Origin: Moniliophthora roreri | Lineage: Eukaryota > Basidiomycota > Agaricomycetes > Agaricales > Marasmiaceae | Direction of reading: 5' to 3' | NCBI GenBank assembly: GCA_001466705.2 | Contig: LATX02000035.1 | Location: forward strand, 1,054,001-1,118,000 | Length of the DNA stretch: 64,000 nt | Part shown: positions 10,489-22,612 of the stretch, piece after piece | Layout of the letters: the number at the start of each line of letters is the position of its first letter | Position numbering within the stretch: position 1 is the first letter of the stretch | Notes under the pieces: generated by a model | What the model was told of the DNA's origin: nothing | Seen by the model: only the letters and a program-made list of their open reading frames with translations | Database searches by the model: none | Translations under genes and position numbers: made by a program

Positions 10489-12353
10489 TGTATTCTGGCT
10501 GAAAGGGGATGAGATGGTAGTAGAGAAGGAAGGAGTAGTGGGGAACAATTGACGGATAAACGGTGTGATTTATATAGACGAGGAAATGGAACGAGAATAT
10601 GTAAAAATTTGTAAAAAAAGGAATGGTACGATCTTGTTACACATCCGCTCCCTGCGCCGCTTGGTGCGCCAACCCTTGAAACTGAATCAAATCCGGGCAA
10701 AAATTTTGTTCCACTCACTTGTACAATTCCGCATTGGGCTCCCGCTGCATTCTTTCCACAAGAAATCTGTCAGACTGGGGTGCAAAAACGGCAGATAACA
10801 GCGCACAAGACTCCGTGCACCCATAATTATTCTGATATCAGATAAGATTAAATCGCTAGATAACAACGTTTCCTTGGTTGGACCTGTTACGTCTTTCACC
10901 GCGCCTTTACCTCAATTTTCAGGTTCAAAACGCACATTTTTGCCCGGGTCTGCTCATTTCTGTGGATAGCGGCGGAGTGGTATTGTCTGTTAATTTCTCT
11001 ATCTATTATTGCGGCCGTCCATTCCTCAGCGGCATTTGGTGACGATTGGAACATCAATACACAGGTTGCGGCTCCATTAGCCCCAGATTCATTCACAAAG
11101 ATGGACATATCTGGTCAGTTCTAACGCTATCATGTCGGACTTTTCATGCTGCGTGGACGAGGTGCCCCATGACGAACAGCACAGCCTCCTTTGATGGACT
11201 AGGGCAGACCGAAGCATTGAAGTAGCATTCAGGCCGGCCGCAGCGCGAAATTGTTCATTTCTGATTGTCAACGCAAATTGATGTTTCAGTCCCCCATGCC
11301 TACCGGCTAGTAACATTTTTCTCTTTCCTAGTTCTTCGGACTTAAGCTTGACGCCCTTTCTAGCTTAGCCTCAACGAAAACAAGAAGATAATTGCCGATC
11401 ACTGCCTCGCCGAGCCTGTCGGTGAAGAACGTTGTCTGCAGGATGCCTGTCATAGCGGAGCAATGGTCCTTACGATGATCTCTCACTTCAGTAACTGTTA
11501 TTTTCATGGATGATTATCGCTGTTTGAGGAGATTGGCGCACGCATCAAATTCGGAAGCTCGACGCATTCCACAAACTCTTACTCCTCCTCTAAATTACTT
11601 ATCTGAGCGCCGTATCCACCCCCCTGCACGGTGTTACTTGCAGTCTACAGAGGCGAAACGGCCGCTGGAGGTTTGTCAATCCCCGAACGTTCACAGGACC
11701 CGCCATCACTTAGTTACTACTCTGGTTCGAGATCAACACCCCGCAACCACACAGGCAAATTCCGATCCCGTATTACGGTCAGAGCGGGCAGAGGTACCCT
11801 TTCCACTGCTGAATGTAAGTAACATAACATGGTGTTTGGGGTGACGTAACCAGCAGCTCTCTCAATAACTATCATGCGCACAGTTTCTCGCAGACGCATT
11901 TCTCTGTACTTATTACTATTAGTTGCGTTGCGAAACAGCGGCTCGCCTCCAGACTCATGCAGCTCATGCTATGCGTGCTGTTCTCTTCTCGTCGCTCACG
12001 GTGAGAGAACCTAATCTCTAATTGACTTGACCATTGTTTACTATGTGTTCAAAGCAAATTAAAGGAAGGAATGAATAGACTAAGGATGTCAAAAATGTTC
12101 ATCAGGTTCGTCTTCACGGCCACTTGTTCATCATCACCATTCGTCTTCTATGAATACTGATAGTTCTCATTCGCATACTTGCATACAGGAAGCCGCCATC
12201 TCTGAAACATTGTGCTGGATGATCCAGAGGATATTTAATCAGTACTTCTCATCTCATCTGGGTCATCATCCGAACTCTGTTTCCTTGTCGACTCGATTCC
12301 AGGAACTCCAACTCCGAACATACATAACCAGAAGCAATGGAAAGGCTTAGGCA
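10489..12353. other. Long divergent intergenic region
   Basis: This 1.9 kb region separates the divergent HMG-CoA synthase and surface-protein genes, so it must hold both promoters. A pyrimidine/CT-rich stretch lies directly upstream of the HMG-CoA synthase start on its strand (10500-10550). No gene, tRNA or repeat is recognised. The short frames lack motifs. Confidence 0.45.
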
Positions 12354-13684
12354 ATGAAGCTTCATCCTAGTTCTTATTCTAGTGGCCTCCAACTTCTCCT
12401 ATGGATGACCGCGCTCTTCGTACTTGGTCTCCTCTCAAAGGACATCACGGCTAGTGCGAAACTCCAAACTGCCACAATCGACGATGAAGACGGTGATTCA
12501 GTTACGGGTGCGAAACCGACGTTTCTGCCCGCTGCTGGCGGATTTTGGCAAGGGTCAAAATGTGACTCCTCCTGTGGTTATCCCGAGTGCCAAGGTTGTG
12601 GGCTTTCCATTGACCCTAAGCGAGCCTACAAAGGTACTTGGCGTGTTGCAACGCATCGTGTTGGAGATCCTACTGATTTCGTTCAGATTGAGTTTGTTGG
12701 TGAGTTATTTATGGCGGCAAGCGAAGTGGGCTAACTGATTGCACGGAAGGTACCGAAGTTGGTGTATTCTGTATCGTGCCCAGTCCGCAAGGCAACATCA
12801 CGACTCAATATGAGCTGACCTTCGTACTTGACAAGGCAGCGGATGAAAGTGTCTGGTCCCCTGACGCAACTACGATTACCGAAACTCGGTATGGGGAGAG
12901 GGTTTTCTACAAGAACAATCTGGATAGCAAGAAGCATACATTGATTGTGAAGGCCGAGTCAATGAGATTCGATACAGTCTTCCTTTTTGATTATGCGACA
13001 TACGTGTATGTCCTATTCAACTTGGTCTATCTCATAAACTAACTATCGTTTATCAGCTATGATGACGGACAGGTGGACGACGGAACGCCGACATCTATTA
13101 CAAGGAGCCCCACGTCTTCCCCAGAATCTAGTACTTCCCAGCTTTCTTCAGTACCAACTTCATCATCTACAACTCCATCATTTATAACTCCATCATTTAC
13201 GCCTCCATCATCATCTGCAACTCCGTCACCTACAACTTCATTATCGTCAACTACCCGCCTGCCGTCCAGTGTGACGAGTACCCCAAAAACTACGGAACCA
13301 TTGACTACCCCATTTAGTCGCAGCTCCGTATCTGGGTCACCTTCCACAGCAGATGACTTCTCGGCCTCCACCCTTCCCTCCCAGTCAAAACAACAGTCGT
13401 CAGACAAGGCATCAAGTCCGAGTCGTCAGCTGATCATCATCCTTGCTACCGTTGTTGCCACGACGGTGTGCTTGTGTATCGCCATTTTCATTAGTGTTTA
13501 TCGTTTCAGGCGTGGCCGCACAGGGACGAAAAAATCTAGTATTAGTCCGCAAGAAGCCGGAACTTCCTCGGTGGCGGGCATTCGATCTGCACGGAGACGC
13601 TCCGCTCAATCAGCGAGCTCTCAGTCCACTGTAGAACCGCCGGATACAGAGGAAGCCCCTCCGCCTCCTTATAACACTAGCTAA
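12354..13684 (+). CDS. Single-pass surface protein, Ser/Thr-rich stalk
   Basis: The model has introns near 12700-12749 and 13003-13056. A hydrophobic N-terminus (LQLLLWMTALFVLGLL) serves as signal peptide. The ectodomain carries six cysteines, four of them in KCDSSCGYPECQGCGLSID, then KRAYKGTWRVATH, EVGVFCIVPSPQG and VFLFDYATYVYDD. These blocks line up with the GPI protein at 1598-2459 (KAFQGTWHDTTH, EVFCILPP, ALFDYATVE). A stalk of about 110 residues rich in S, T and P follows, probably O-mannosylated. Then comes a membrane span (LIIILATVVATTVCLCIAIFI), the basic stop-transfer RFRRGRTGTKK, and a cytoplasmic tail ending PPPPYNTS. The PPPPY motif could bind a WW-domain protein (inference), for example an Rsp5-type ubiquitin ligase. 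Its role is unknown. A wall sensor-like role is possible from architecture only. Confidence 0.8.
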
Positions 13685-14461
13685 TGCGATGATGGTGTCA
13701 TTGCCAATTACATTGATCAAGCTTATTCGCATCATCTTAAAAAGACTCGGAGGTCGGAATTTTGTACCATGGGTATGCCTGAAAGACAAATCGATCACAT
13801 CGGGTGGGTACCCTAGTGGTGCCCAGTATGCAAGTCTGGCTGGAACGGTTGTGGAAGGGTGTCGTTCCATTTTAGTATGTATTGTCAGTCCCGCCAGCCG
13901 TGATAAACGTTCCGATGAGGGAACTAGAGGAACACGGGCTGGGGCTCAACAGGGCTCAACCTTTAGAAAGTTGATGCGCTGACGGACCACGGCAGGACTG
14001 TGCCTCCATCAAACATCCGTATAGCAGTACTGGAAGTACACTCACATACGAGCATATTTCCTAGCATCGTACTGAGTACATACTCCTGTCCGCTTAATAT
14101 GATATACAGTCGGTGCGAAAAGTTTTGCAATACGTGGTTGACGCCTGTCTACAGTCGGTACGAAAGGTATTACAATACTAAATATGAATGGTAGTCAAAC
14201 AAATGTCAAATGAACACCCTCAACATTTTTTCTCTTTTCTGAGTTTTTTTGAGTGCAGCCACTAGATTTGGGCCCATTATGCCCTGAACAGTAGAAAAAT
14301 TGAGAAGAGGGAACATTTTAGTGGGTTTTTGGGGGCAGTAGATCTCCTACATTAATGGGAACTTATTTCCAAAAATAGTATCCATTAGCGCCATGTGCCG
14401 GGCATATCCAGAGTGTGAAAGCCATATCATGTTGGATATTCCGGACTGACTGTGCACACTA
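13685..14461. other. Intergenic region with a short direct repeat
   Basis: There is no gene here. It contains the tandem imperfect repeat listed at 14105-14178 and T-rich sequence near 14230-14250. It borders the tRNA-Glu gene that starts at 14462. Confidence 0.45.
14105..14178. repeat. Imperfect 29-nt direct repeat, two copies
   Basis: The units TACAGTCGGTGCGAAAAGTT (continuing TTGCAATAC, 14105-14133) and TACAGTCGGTACGAAAGGTA (continuing TTACAATAC, 14150-14178) match at about 24 of 29 positions and are 16 nt apart. Each begins with TACAGT, which resembles the ends of Tc1/mariner elements inserted at TA. I found no inverted partner or transposase nearby, so a solo terminal-repeat relic is only a suggestion. 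Confidence 0.5.
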
Positions 14462-14545
14462 TCCAATGTGGTGTAGTGGCTAACATTGCTGTCTTTCATG
14501 CAGATATGATCACAGCAGCCCGGGGTTCGATTCCCCGCATTGGAA
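14462..14545 (+). tRNA. tRNA-Glu (UUC) with 12-nt intron
   Basis: A full cloverleaf can be drawn. The acceptor is TCCAATG/CATTGGA with discriminator A, the D-arm is GTGTAGTGGCTAACAT, the anticodon stem is GCTGT/ACAGC, and the T-arm is CGGGG-TTCGATT-CCCCG. The anticodon is TTC at 14495-14497, preceded by the invariant T33. An intron of 12 nt (TGCAGATATGAT, 14499-14510) sits one base 3' of the anticodon, the canonical place for nuclear tRNA introns. Confidence 0.93.
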
Positions 14546-14699
14546 TCTTGCTTTTTAATGGGCATGAGCGCCTTACTGTACTTGAACGCGACTCACTGAA
14601 TATGGTAATACTTTTAGCTGCGCATCTGAATCATTGATTGTTTTGATGAGACGCGTAGCGCGGCACACGTGCTTCTGACGCACTCTCTCCTCTGCTGCG

Positions 14700-17683
14700 A
14701 TGACCACCTCTGCCACGAATGAATCGTCATCCCCCAATCCATGGCAAGACGCTGAGTCCTCGAATGCGAGCCAGATAAATCGCCTAAAGACTCCAGACCC
14801 TTCAACTCTGGATCCAAGCGTTACTGCTTCACTTGTGACCAAGTCTCAACCAGAATCTCTATCGGCTGCGCCAGCTGCACCGGCGGAGATTCTAGATGAG
14901 TTTGATCCATTAGCAGATCAAGCACAGAAGGCTTGGGAAAGCGAGGAGGGTCATCCGCCACCTGCGAAGAAAGAAAGTGAACAGGACGTCGGAATCAACG
15001 AAGGGCAAGGAAAGCAGAAGCAGAAGGGAGACGCAGCTACACCACCGCCGCAGTCACGATCGCCATCTCCCCCTCCCAAAGACAACGAATCAGCACAAGT
15101 AGTGCCGTCAAACTCTTCACCAGCAGAAGAATCCTCATTGTCTCCGTTTCCGTCGTTAGCCGCACTCGCACGATCATTCTCTATCCCAACAATACCTCGA
15201 CCAGCAAGGCCTGTATCATTGGATATGGCAAAGCCCGTTCCAAGTCCAAATACGTTATCCCAGTTTGCATCACAGCAGGATCCCAAAGCTGGCTCTGGAT
15301 CGGGATCTCAGGGGGCTTCGCCTGAACCGGGAACCAAAGATGCTCAAGACCATCGAGAGGGTCAAAATGGAAGTGGCAGTGGAGAATCGAGTGGTCAGAG
15401 TGGAAGTGGAGATCCACCCTTTGACTTTCAAAAGTTCCTAGACCAGATGAAGACCCGCGCCGCGGAGCCTGTGGCAAAGTATCTCAAATCGTGCGTCTTT
15501 CACTGGACCGAGAGCTGTTCCGCTACTCATACTCCAATCTCCTTAGGTTCTTAAGTAACTTCGCCAAAAGAACCTTCACAACAAACGACCAGATCAAGAT
15601 CATTAACGACTTTCTAAATGTACGTTATACCTGCGCATACTATTGGTCCATGATTGTGAGCCCTTCTGCAGTTCATTTCCAAACAGATGCGCGAGTGTGA
15701 GGTGTGGAGAAGCGTTTCTGACGTTGAGTTTGATAACGCAATGGAAGGAATGGAGAAGTTGGTCATGAATCAGCTATATCAATTGTATGCCTTAGTCTGC
15801 ATCTACCATCCTCACTGACTGATACTGTACGATAGCACCTTTACGCCAGCCATAGCGCAAAGCATACCTCGACGACAAGTGACAACGGATGATCTAGAAC
15901 GCGACCGCGTTTTACAGCAGCGGATTGCGTTATTTGGTTGGATTGAAGAGAAGCATTTAGACGTGCCGGAAGGCGAAGGAAGCAAGGGTTTCCTGATGTT
16001 TGCTGAGCAGGGTACGTCTCCTTCGACCCACTGCATATCGAAATTGACTTATTCTTCATCCAGAACTGCTCAAAATTAATCACTACAAAGCGCCGAGGGA
16101 CAAGTTAATCTGTATACTGAATTGCTGCAAGGTTATCTTTGGTCCGACTCTCTTCTTTTTGTGCTTCGCGACCCTGAACCCCACCCATCCTTCTCCTCTT
16201 TTTTTTTTTTTGTTGAAGACCCTCCGCTGACCCAACCCTGATCCCTGTCCCCTACAGGTCTAATACGGCATTTACACAAAGAAGAAGGCGCTGACTCGTT
16301 TGTGCCTATATTGATCTTTGTGGTCCTCAAGGCGAACCCAGATCATTTATTATCAAATGTCGAGTGTGTTCCTCATTGAAATTCTATTAGCGCAGCACTG
16401 ACCAGTGTCGATCTAGATTCATCAATCGTTTCAGAAACCCTGAGAAGCTGCAAAGTGAGGCAGGATACTATTTGTCGAGCCTAGTGAGTTCCTTCTCGTG
16501 ATGGTCAATGATTGCTCGGAAATGCTAATGTTGGCGAAAGATGGGTGCAGTCTCGTTCATTGAGACAATGGATCATACTTCATTATCAAACATCACACAG
16601 GAAGAGTTTGAGAGGTATGCTTTTATGATTATCACTGCGCAGTTCAATGAAGGAACTGATGTGTTTGATAGGAACGTGGAAGATGCAATCCAAGCGCTGC
16701 CAGCCTCCGAACAGTCATCTCCGTATTTATCATCGTCATCGTCATCCTACGCATCCTCTATACACCCGCCGCTGCGTACTACCTCGCTCTCCCCCACGTC
16801 TAGCCATGCAGGAGAAGAATCCGCGCAACCTTTATCCTTACCTGCACCTCCACCAACAAATCCAGCTCAACTTCTAGGTGAAGATGCCAGACGACTTCTC
16901 CAGAAAACAGGCGATACTATATCCAAGCCTTTAAACGCAATCAGCAGGATATTCAACGAAGCTCTAGATTCACTCGAATCCAACTCCTCGAACACTGGGC
17001 GCGCAACGCCTACCAGTAGTCGAATGAACTCCTATCTACCGGGTCCATTCGCGCCTTTCGAGTTGGGTCGTTCAGCAAACACAAACACCCCCCAACCTCA
17101 ACCCCCTTGGGTTCATCCGGATGAGGTCAAAAGACACCAGCAAACGCAGAGTTTATCGTTACCTGCATCGAGGTCACAGTCTCCTGGGCCGGGATCGTAT
17201 ATGCAAACGCCTGCGCAAGGAAGTGGGCAGCAGCCGATCCCGATTCAAACGCCATACAAGCCTCGAGTGAAGAGAGTACCTTCACCAGCATCTTGGTCGG
17301 GTACATCTGGCTCTCATTTTGGTTTACCTGCAAGTCCAGGAAGTCCGGGTTATTCGGTTGAGGAGACACCTACTCGGTCAAGAGGACCGTACACCAACTC
17401 GCCGCTTGCAGTGGGGCCGTCGCAGCCTTTCCATTCTCAATTACAACAGCCACTCTCCCCATCGCATTCTGGCATATCAGTGTCACGAACACCCACACCA
17501 TCTCTCGATCTAACGGGAATGCAAGCAGAGATCGATAACGCGCATGAACAAGCTGCAGTTGCGTCCAGGGAGACGTTGGCACAGATATTCCCGAGTATGG
17601 ATCGGGAGGTACTGGAGCTGGTGTTGGAGGCGAATGGAGGCGACTTGGGGAAGAGTATCGAGAGTTTGTTGGAAATGAGTTAG
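14700..17683 (+). CDS. VPS9: Vps9-type Rab5 GEF with CUE domain
   Basis: It should activate Rab5-type GTPases (Vps21 in yeast) at early endosomes. Exon 1 encodes a long disordered N-terminus rich in S, P and E, ending DFQKFLDQMKTRAAEPVAKYLKS. Short introns then join the helical bundle (FAKRTFTTNDQIKIINDFL) to the VPS9 domain: TPAIAQSIPRRQ, RIALFGWIEEKHLDVP, INHYKAPRDKLICILNCCKVI, then SFVPILIFVVLKANPDHLLSN and SEAGYYLSSLMGAVSFIE. The conserved Asp and Tyr of the family are in NPDH and GYYLSS. A second disordered region follows. The protein ends in a CUE-like three-helix segment (ASRETLAQIFPSMDREVLELVL...GGDLGKSIESLLEMS) that in Vps9 binds ubiquitin. The intron at 16615-16671 is 57 nt without a stop, so retention would add 19 residues. 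Confidence 0.9.
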
Positions 17684-17837
17684 TTGACGTTTTGTACATG
17701 CGTATTGGACGTCTCTTTAATAGCAGAGCATAAGGGAAGAATTCCCAGTGGAATCACACTCAGATTCAGAGTGATGATTTGGATGCATACATATGAGTCA
17801 TTCCTTCTCCGAATCTCCATTCATAAATTTGCATCAG

Positions 17838-20800
17838 CTACTTCAAGAGCCCATATTTCCTGCCGTACTTATTAATGAAATCCCTCACCGGATCTTCCTT
17901 CAAGACCGCTGTGACAATCAGTCCAATGACCGCAACAGTCAAACCAACAGCCATTAAAACTACCAATGTCAAGGTCAGAAACCAGTGGAAAGACCACAAG
18001 GAGTGAAGAACGACATACCAAGACCAACTGTGCCACAGAACGCAACTACAGCCCCTGCGGCTGGTCCACCCCACAATGCCGCGCCAATCTGCACACACAG
18101 CGTGATGCAGCCTAAGCATGCGAGCATGAGTTCGGTACCTGCAAACCACTTGTCAACTTTTCGTCCATGCTTCCTGGCATGGTCGAATTCGTCTGCAGCT
18201 GCCCAGACGCAGATGCATGAAACGAAAAAGCCTACGGATGCAGGATGAGCACTGCTTTCAAAGAGAGCACTAGAACTAGGATGATGTACCGAAAACGTGC
18301 TTTATCCCTTTGCTGAATCTGCGGGTTGGGTGTGTTAATACTGTGCCCAAGTACTTCCAGTTGCTTGATTCACTTACATTTTCCACGATCCCTTGATGAC
18401 CATATCGACCTGATTGACATTGATCCCAAATGCTTTAGCAGCATTGATAAAGTCCAGTGACCTCTGCGGCATGATCTTTCGGAGGCACGAACCAATACCC
18501 TTGGCAAGATACTTGATACCAAGTTGTATGGGGGCAATCACCGTACTCGGCATCAACAAAACCCCTTCAACCAGAGAGACATATTCTGATCCTCTCTGGT
18601 ATTGAAAGGTTATCTTTGTCGTCCATGAGTGTTTTGATTAGAATGAACATGCCACCCATGATGATTACTGGGCGGATAGAGGTTTTGATCACCGTCCGAG
18701 TCTTTGGCCACTGCGTCAAGGCGTTGGCCACTTCCTGACGGGCAATGACTTCCGAAAGTTCGGTCACGGATGGCTTCCTGTGTAAGTGCTTCACGCACGC
18801 CTGAACCGTTCCAATGATACGATTGCCAAACTCGCTCCACGTGGACGCTCCTCGCTCAGCCATGAGCTTCTGAAGTTTCGCGTACTCCTTGTCCTTATTC
18901 TTCAGAGGGTCGTTGTCAACCTCATCTAGTTTCTCGAAGAACTGAAAGCTGGATTAGGGAAAGTCAGGCAAAAGAAGTTTCTGATCACTCACTTCTTTCA
19001 AATGGGCCACAACACTGTCGTTCCATTCTACACTGTCGAGAGTAGCAAGGGTGGAGGCTCCCTTTAAAGCGCTCATGACCTCTTCAATCTTGGAAACACC
19101 CTTAATATCGCCACAGACGTTGTGGAGAAGTGTTAGTTTATTGTGCCAATCATAAACATCCCGTTCCAAGCGATCGTCCTGAGACCGCACGCGGTGCATG
19201 AATTGACGAAGGTGAGCTGGGCTTTCTGTAGAAAAGATGCCTCAATAACAGAGGAGAGAACAGCGAAGTTACTGAATCCGCACCAATATATTCAACAAGG
19301 CGCTTGTACCAGTAGCTCGCATACTTGAGGAATGGTCGGAACGAAGTCACAGCGCGAATGTAACCCAGGCGATAACAATGTAATGCAACTACACGAGCTT
19401 GCTGCTGAATTTTATCAAGGATCGGAGCATCTTTCTCGCGGTCCCAACCGAAGGTCTGAACTGGATCAGCCTGGTTACCAACAGGTTTTTCAACTGCCAT
19501 GCAAGCAGGGAAGAACGCATCGCACTTGGTCTTGTTGATCCGCACACGTTGTGCAGGTGAGATGTCAACGGATGCCTGCAAATGGCTCAGGAAGTTGACG
19601 ACTGCAGCATGGGAAAGGTAGTCGGGACCAAGGTCCTTGATTGCCTGCTCGGCCTTGTCGAGCTCGGGCGCATTGGGATAAAGTTTCTCCTTGACATCAT
19701 CTGGGATACTGGCGAGCAGAATCTGGAGAATGGTTGAACAACTAATTCCAAGTAATCATACTAGACAGGATGCGCACCTTTCCAAAGATGCGATCGCCTT
19801 CCTGTTGAGCAATGTCCTTTCCTTCCGAGTTGAAGCTCGAGATCATCAAGAGCTGTTGGCGGGTCGACTGGCCATCAGGACCATATTCAACGCCAGCACA
19901 CTTGCCGCATTTCCGCTTCTGGTCAGCCAATAACCGGCCCCTCCATTCCCATTCTCCCTGCTCATCGTTCCAGGTTCCTTCAAAAGTACGCTCGTTATTC
20001 TCAAAGCCGTGATTGATGGTAATGTGGAAGGTAAAGTCGCGTTTCTTGTTCTCCGGGTCGCCATTCAACTTGAAGAGAGTCAACTTTTTGCCGTGTTCAG
20101 CGCCGACGACATCCGAGATATCGTCGTCGTTGTCGAGGTAAACCTTCAATCCCGTTTCATTTCATCATGAAAAGATTCAAAAGACAATGACTGCATAACT
20201 CACCACCATAGAAAAGTCGTCATTTGGGATAATTCCATAACTCAAACTGAAATGAGGCATCCAGTCTTGTTGGCCGTCTTTACCTTTCAAGCGACGCTTA
20301 GTTGTGTAAATGGTGACATCGACCTCGTCATTGTCCTCTGCAACCTTTGCTGGGGCTCTGGTTTCGAGTTCAGAGAAAATGCAGCGGTCATGAAAACGCG
20401 TATGCTTACTGGGCAGCCATCCTTTCAAGCATAACTGGCTTTGCGGGAGTTTCCACCAGAGCAAGATTGTTGTCTGAGGCTCTAAAGATGGGTCGGTGAT
20501 AAGGGGAGTAGTAAGAATCAGGAATCATACTTGGCTTCAATGACTTTTGCCTGATCAACTGATTTCTTGTCGAGGGCCATTCTAATATGCGGGCCACGTA
20601 AGATATAATTTGTCGGATGAACGAAATATGGCCTGACTTTGAAATTTGGACTACGTGAGCTTCGCAGTCCGAAGGAGGTTCAGTGGGCGTACCACTGCGT
20701 TCGTCGCTGGCGTAACCGATACCATCCGAGTAGTTGCTAGATGACCTGAATATATTTTTTGTGAGTCGATGAATTAACAAGTTTCGTGGTCTGATTTACC

Positions 20801-21029
20801 AACGTCCTTCTGTGAAGCGAGAATCAGGATAGGCCCAGCCAACGCTGTCGCTATTGGACGCATCGTTCCAGATTTCGTGCTGTCCGTCCAGAATGTTGAC
20901 GGTATCGGGGGTCAATTCCTCGGCTCGGATCTGGATGGTGTCTCCCGAGTCGAGCAGAGAAACTCTAAGAAAGGGCGAATCATCAACGATGTTCAACTGG
21001 AACGACCGGGTACCACCAGAGAAAGGCAT
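17838..21029 (-). CDS. Large unknown protein with C-terminal membrane spans
   Basis: This is a many-exon gene. The start (MPFSGGTRSFQLNIVDDSPF) is followed by beta-strand-like sequence, then NSDSVGWAYPDSRF, then a region with SLSYGIIPNDDFSM and DFTFHITINHGFENNERTFEG. A CxxC pair occurs in RKCGKCAGVEYGPDG. The middle is helical (PAQRVRINKTKCDAFFPACM, and LDKIQQQARVVALHCYRLGY). Later exons read HLRQFMHRVRSQDDRLERDV and TVIKTSIRPVIIMGGMFILI. The last exon has a hydrophobic helix (VLMAVGLTVAVIGLIVTAVL) and the end NKYGRKYGLLK. I see no ATPase, kinase, protease or transferase motif. The CxxC pair and the hydrophobic C-terminus suggest a membrane-anchored protein. I do not recognise a family. Exon borders were only partly resolved. 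Confidence 0.6.
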
Positions 21030-21830
21030 TTCTGAGGAAGGACTGGGAAGTGGGGCTCGGGCGGGAGAGATTTTGCCTTGGTTGGTTGGAGGCTTCAGCT
21101 CTAGGTTATATGACCATAGTCATGTAATACACATTGCGCATGCCCTTACAGTCGGACATAGGGTGCGATCATGCTATATGAACCAGTCACAACCCACCTC
21201 AATCGATGCCGCAGCGAAGAACATTGCCTAGTCCGCGCAGTCGCCGCTAGTAGGACTTGTCGACGTCTAGTTCTTCCGACCGGGTCTCCACGCTGTATCA
21301 ACTTTTACATTAAAGCTTTGTTCCTCCTCTTTGGGAATGTCCAACGGGAACACAGACCCGCGCTGTTTTTCCTGGTATGTGGTTCTCTTCTTGTAGTACG
21401 CAGCTCCACAATGATCGACCTGCGCATGCTTACATCGCTATCTCGCGGGAACTGTGAAGGAATGAAAAATGCCACGTACACACTACCCATCTCTCCCGCT
21501 TGCAGTATGTCCCTATAACATGGAATCAGGAACGGAAGCCCGCTGTCCTGCCGTTAGAAGAGACCCCAAATGCGTGAATCTCTTATCAAGGCGGACCAGA
21601 AACACATGCGCGATCGCGTACGCAAGACATGTTATATTGAGAATGAATTGCTTCCAAAGCTCACACCAAGACTTGGGTAATAGGAAGAAAATCGTTGGTG
21701 AATTGGTGGGTAATAAACTCTCTCTACGGACACCAACTAAACCACTTCTAAAACTGAGACTAGTCAACGTCAAGCACCAGCTCATATTCCAAGCGTACGC
21801 ACCTACATAGAACGCCTCCAAATTCAATGT
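21030..21830. other. Intergenic, promoter of the unknown gene
   Basis: This region lies upstream of the minus-strand unknown gene and downstream of QCR6. No motif-bearing frame, tRNA or repeat is seen. Confidence 0.45.
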
Positions 21831-22435
21831 CTATCTGAGCTTGGCGAAGAGCTTGGGGGCGGCGCATTCCTAGTGTAAGCGTAAGGGCAGGAACGAAAGG
21901 AGAACTTTGAAGAGGAACGTACGTCAGCGCAATGCATCATGCTAACGAGAAAGAGTGAGTATGTACACAGGGAAAAATGGCAAAAAGAAACGACGTACTG
22001 GACTGTATATACGAGGCGTTGGAAAAAGAAGATAAAAAGTCAGCAAAAAAGGCACTCCAAGTCCAAGGTTGAAGCATCACGTACAGCTACAAAGCAAGGA
22101 AAGAGTCAGCACCAGCATACAGTAAATAGGGAGATTCACACTCACAGTTCCTCAACACAATCCTCTCCCTTGAACCCCTCACCACCCCGAACCTTTTCCT
22201 GGCAATGCTCAAAATGTTTTGTGAGCTGTGCGCATTTGGCCGAATTTTGGCATTCTTCACGAATTTTGGGGTGTTCGTCTTCGGGTTCCTCCTCCTCTGC
22301 TTCCTCTTCAGCAGCCTCGGCTTGAGCTTCTTCGGGGGGTGCGGCTTCCTCCTCCTTCTTGTCCTCGGATTTTTCCTCAGAGTCGTTGTAAACGGTGGGG
22401 AAGAAGGAGGAGAAGAATGAAGAGATGCTTGACAT
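21831..22435 (-). CDS. QCR6: Complex III hinge protein Qcr6
   Basis: This is the acidic hinge subunit of the mitochondrial ubiquinol-cytochrome c reductase (bc1) complex, which aids the cytochrome c1/cytochrome c contact. The model has three exons: 22146-22435, a 19-nt exon at 21923-21941, and 21831-21869, encoding 115 residues. The start is MSSISSFFSSFFPTVYNDSE, followed by the expected long Glu/Asp-rich stretch. The conserved part reads HPKIREECQNSAKCAQLTKH, CQEKV, DCVEELMMHCADECAAPKLF and ends AKLR. The paired cysteines (CQNSAKC...CQEKV...CVEEL..HC..EC) fit the twin-disulfide hairpin. The microexon is required to restore MMHCAD, which supports it. The 5' neighbour, transcribed in the same direction, is PAN6. 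Confidence 0.92.
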
Positions 22436-22612
22436 TTTGATTTTTTCGAGTGGAACGACGACCAAGTGTTGGAGTGGACAATGGACGACGGGGCAAGCAA
22501 CCCGGATGTGTCCGTGAGTGGTCGTGGAAGGCAATTGCCTGATTAAGGATGGCGCTCAATAGGCGCTCAAGCAAGACTATACTATACATTATACCGCCTA
22601 GTAAATAACCGC

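Noticed and set aside
22142..22440. Plus-strand frames antisense to QCR6 (Leu/Phe/Gly-rich)
   Set aside because: They are mirror images of the Glu-rich hinge protein codons. The real gene is on the minus strand.
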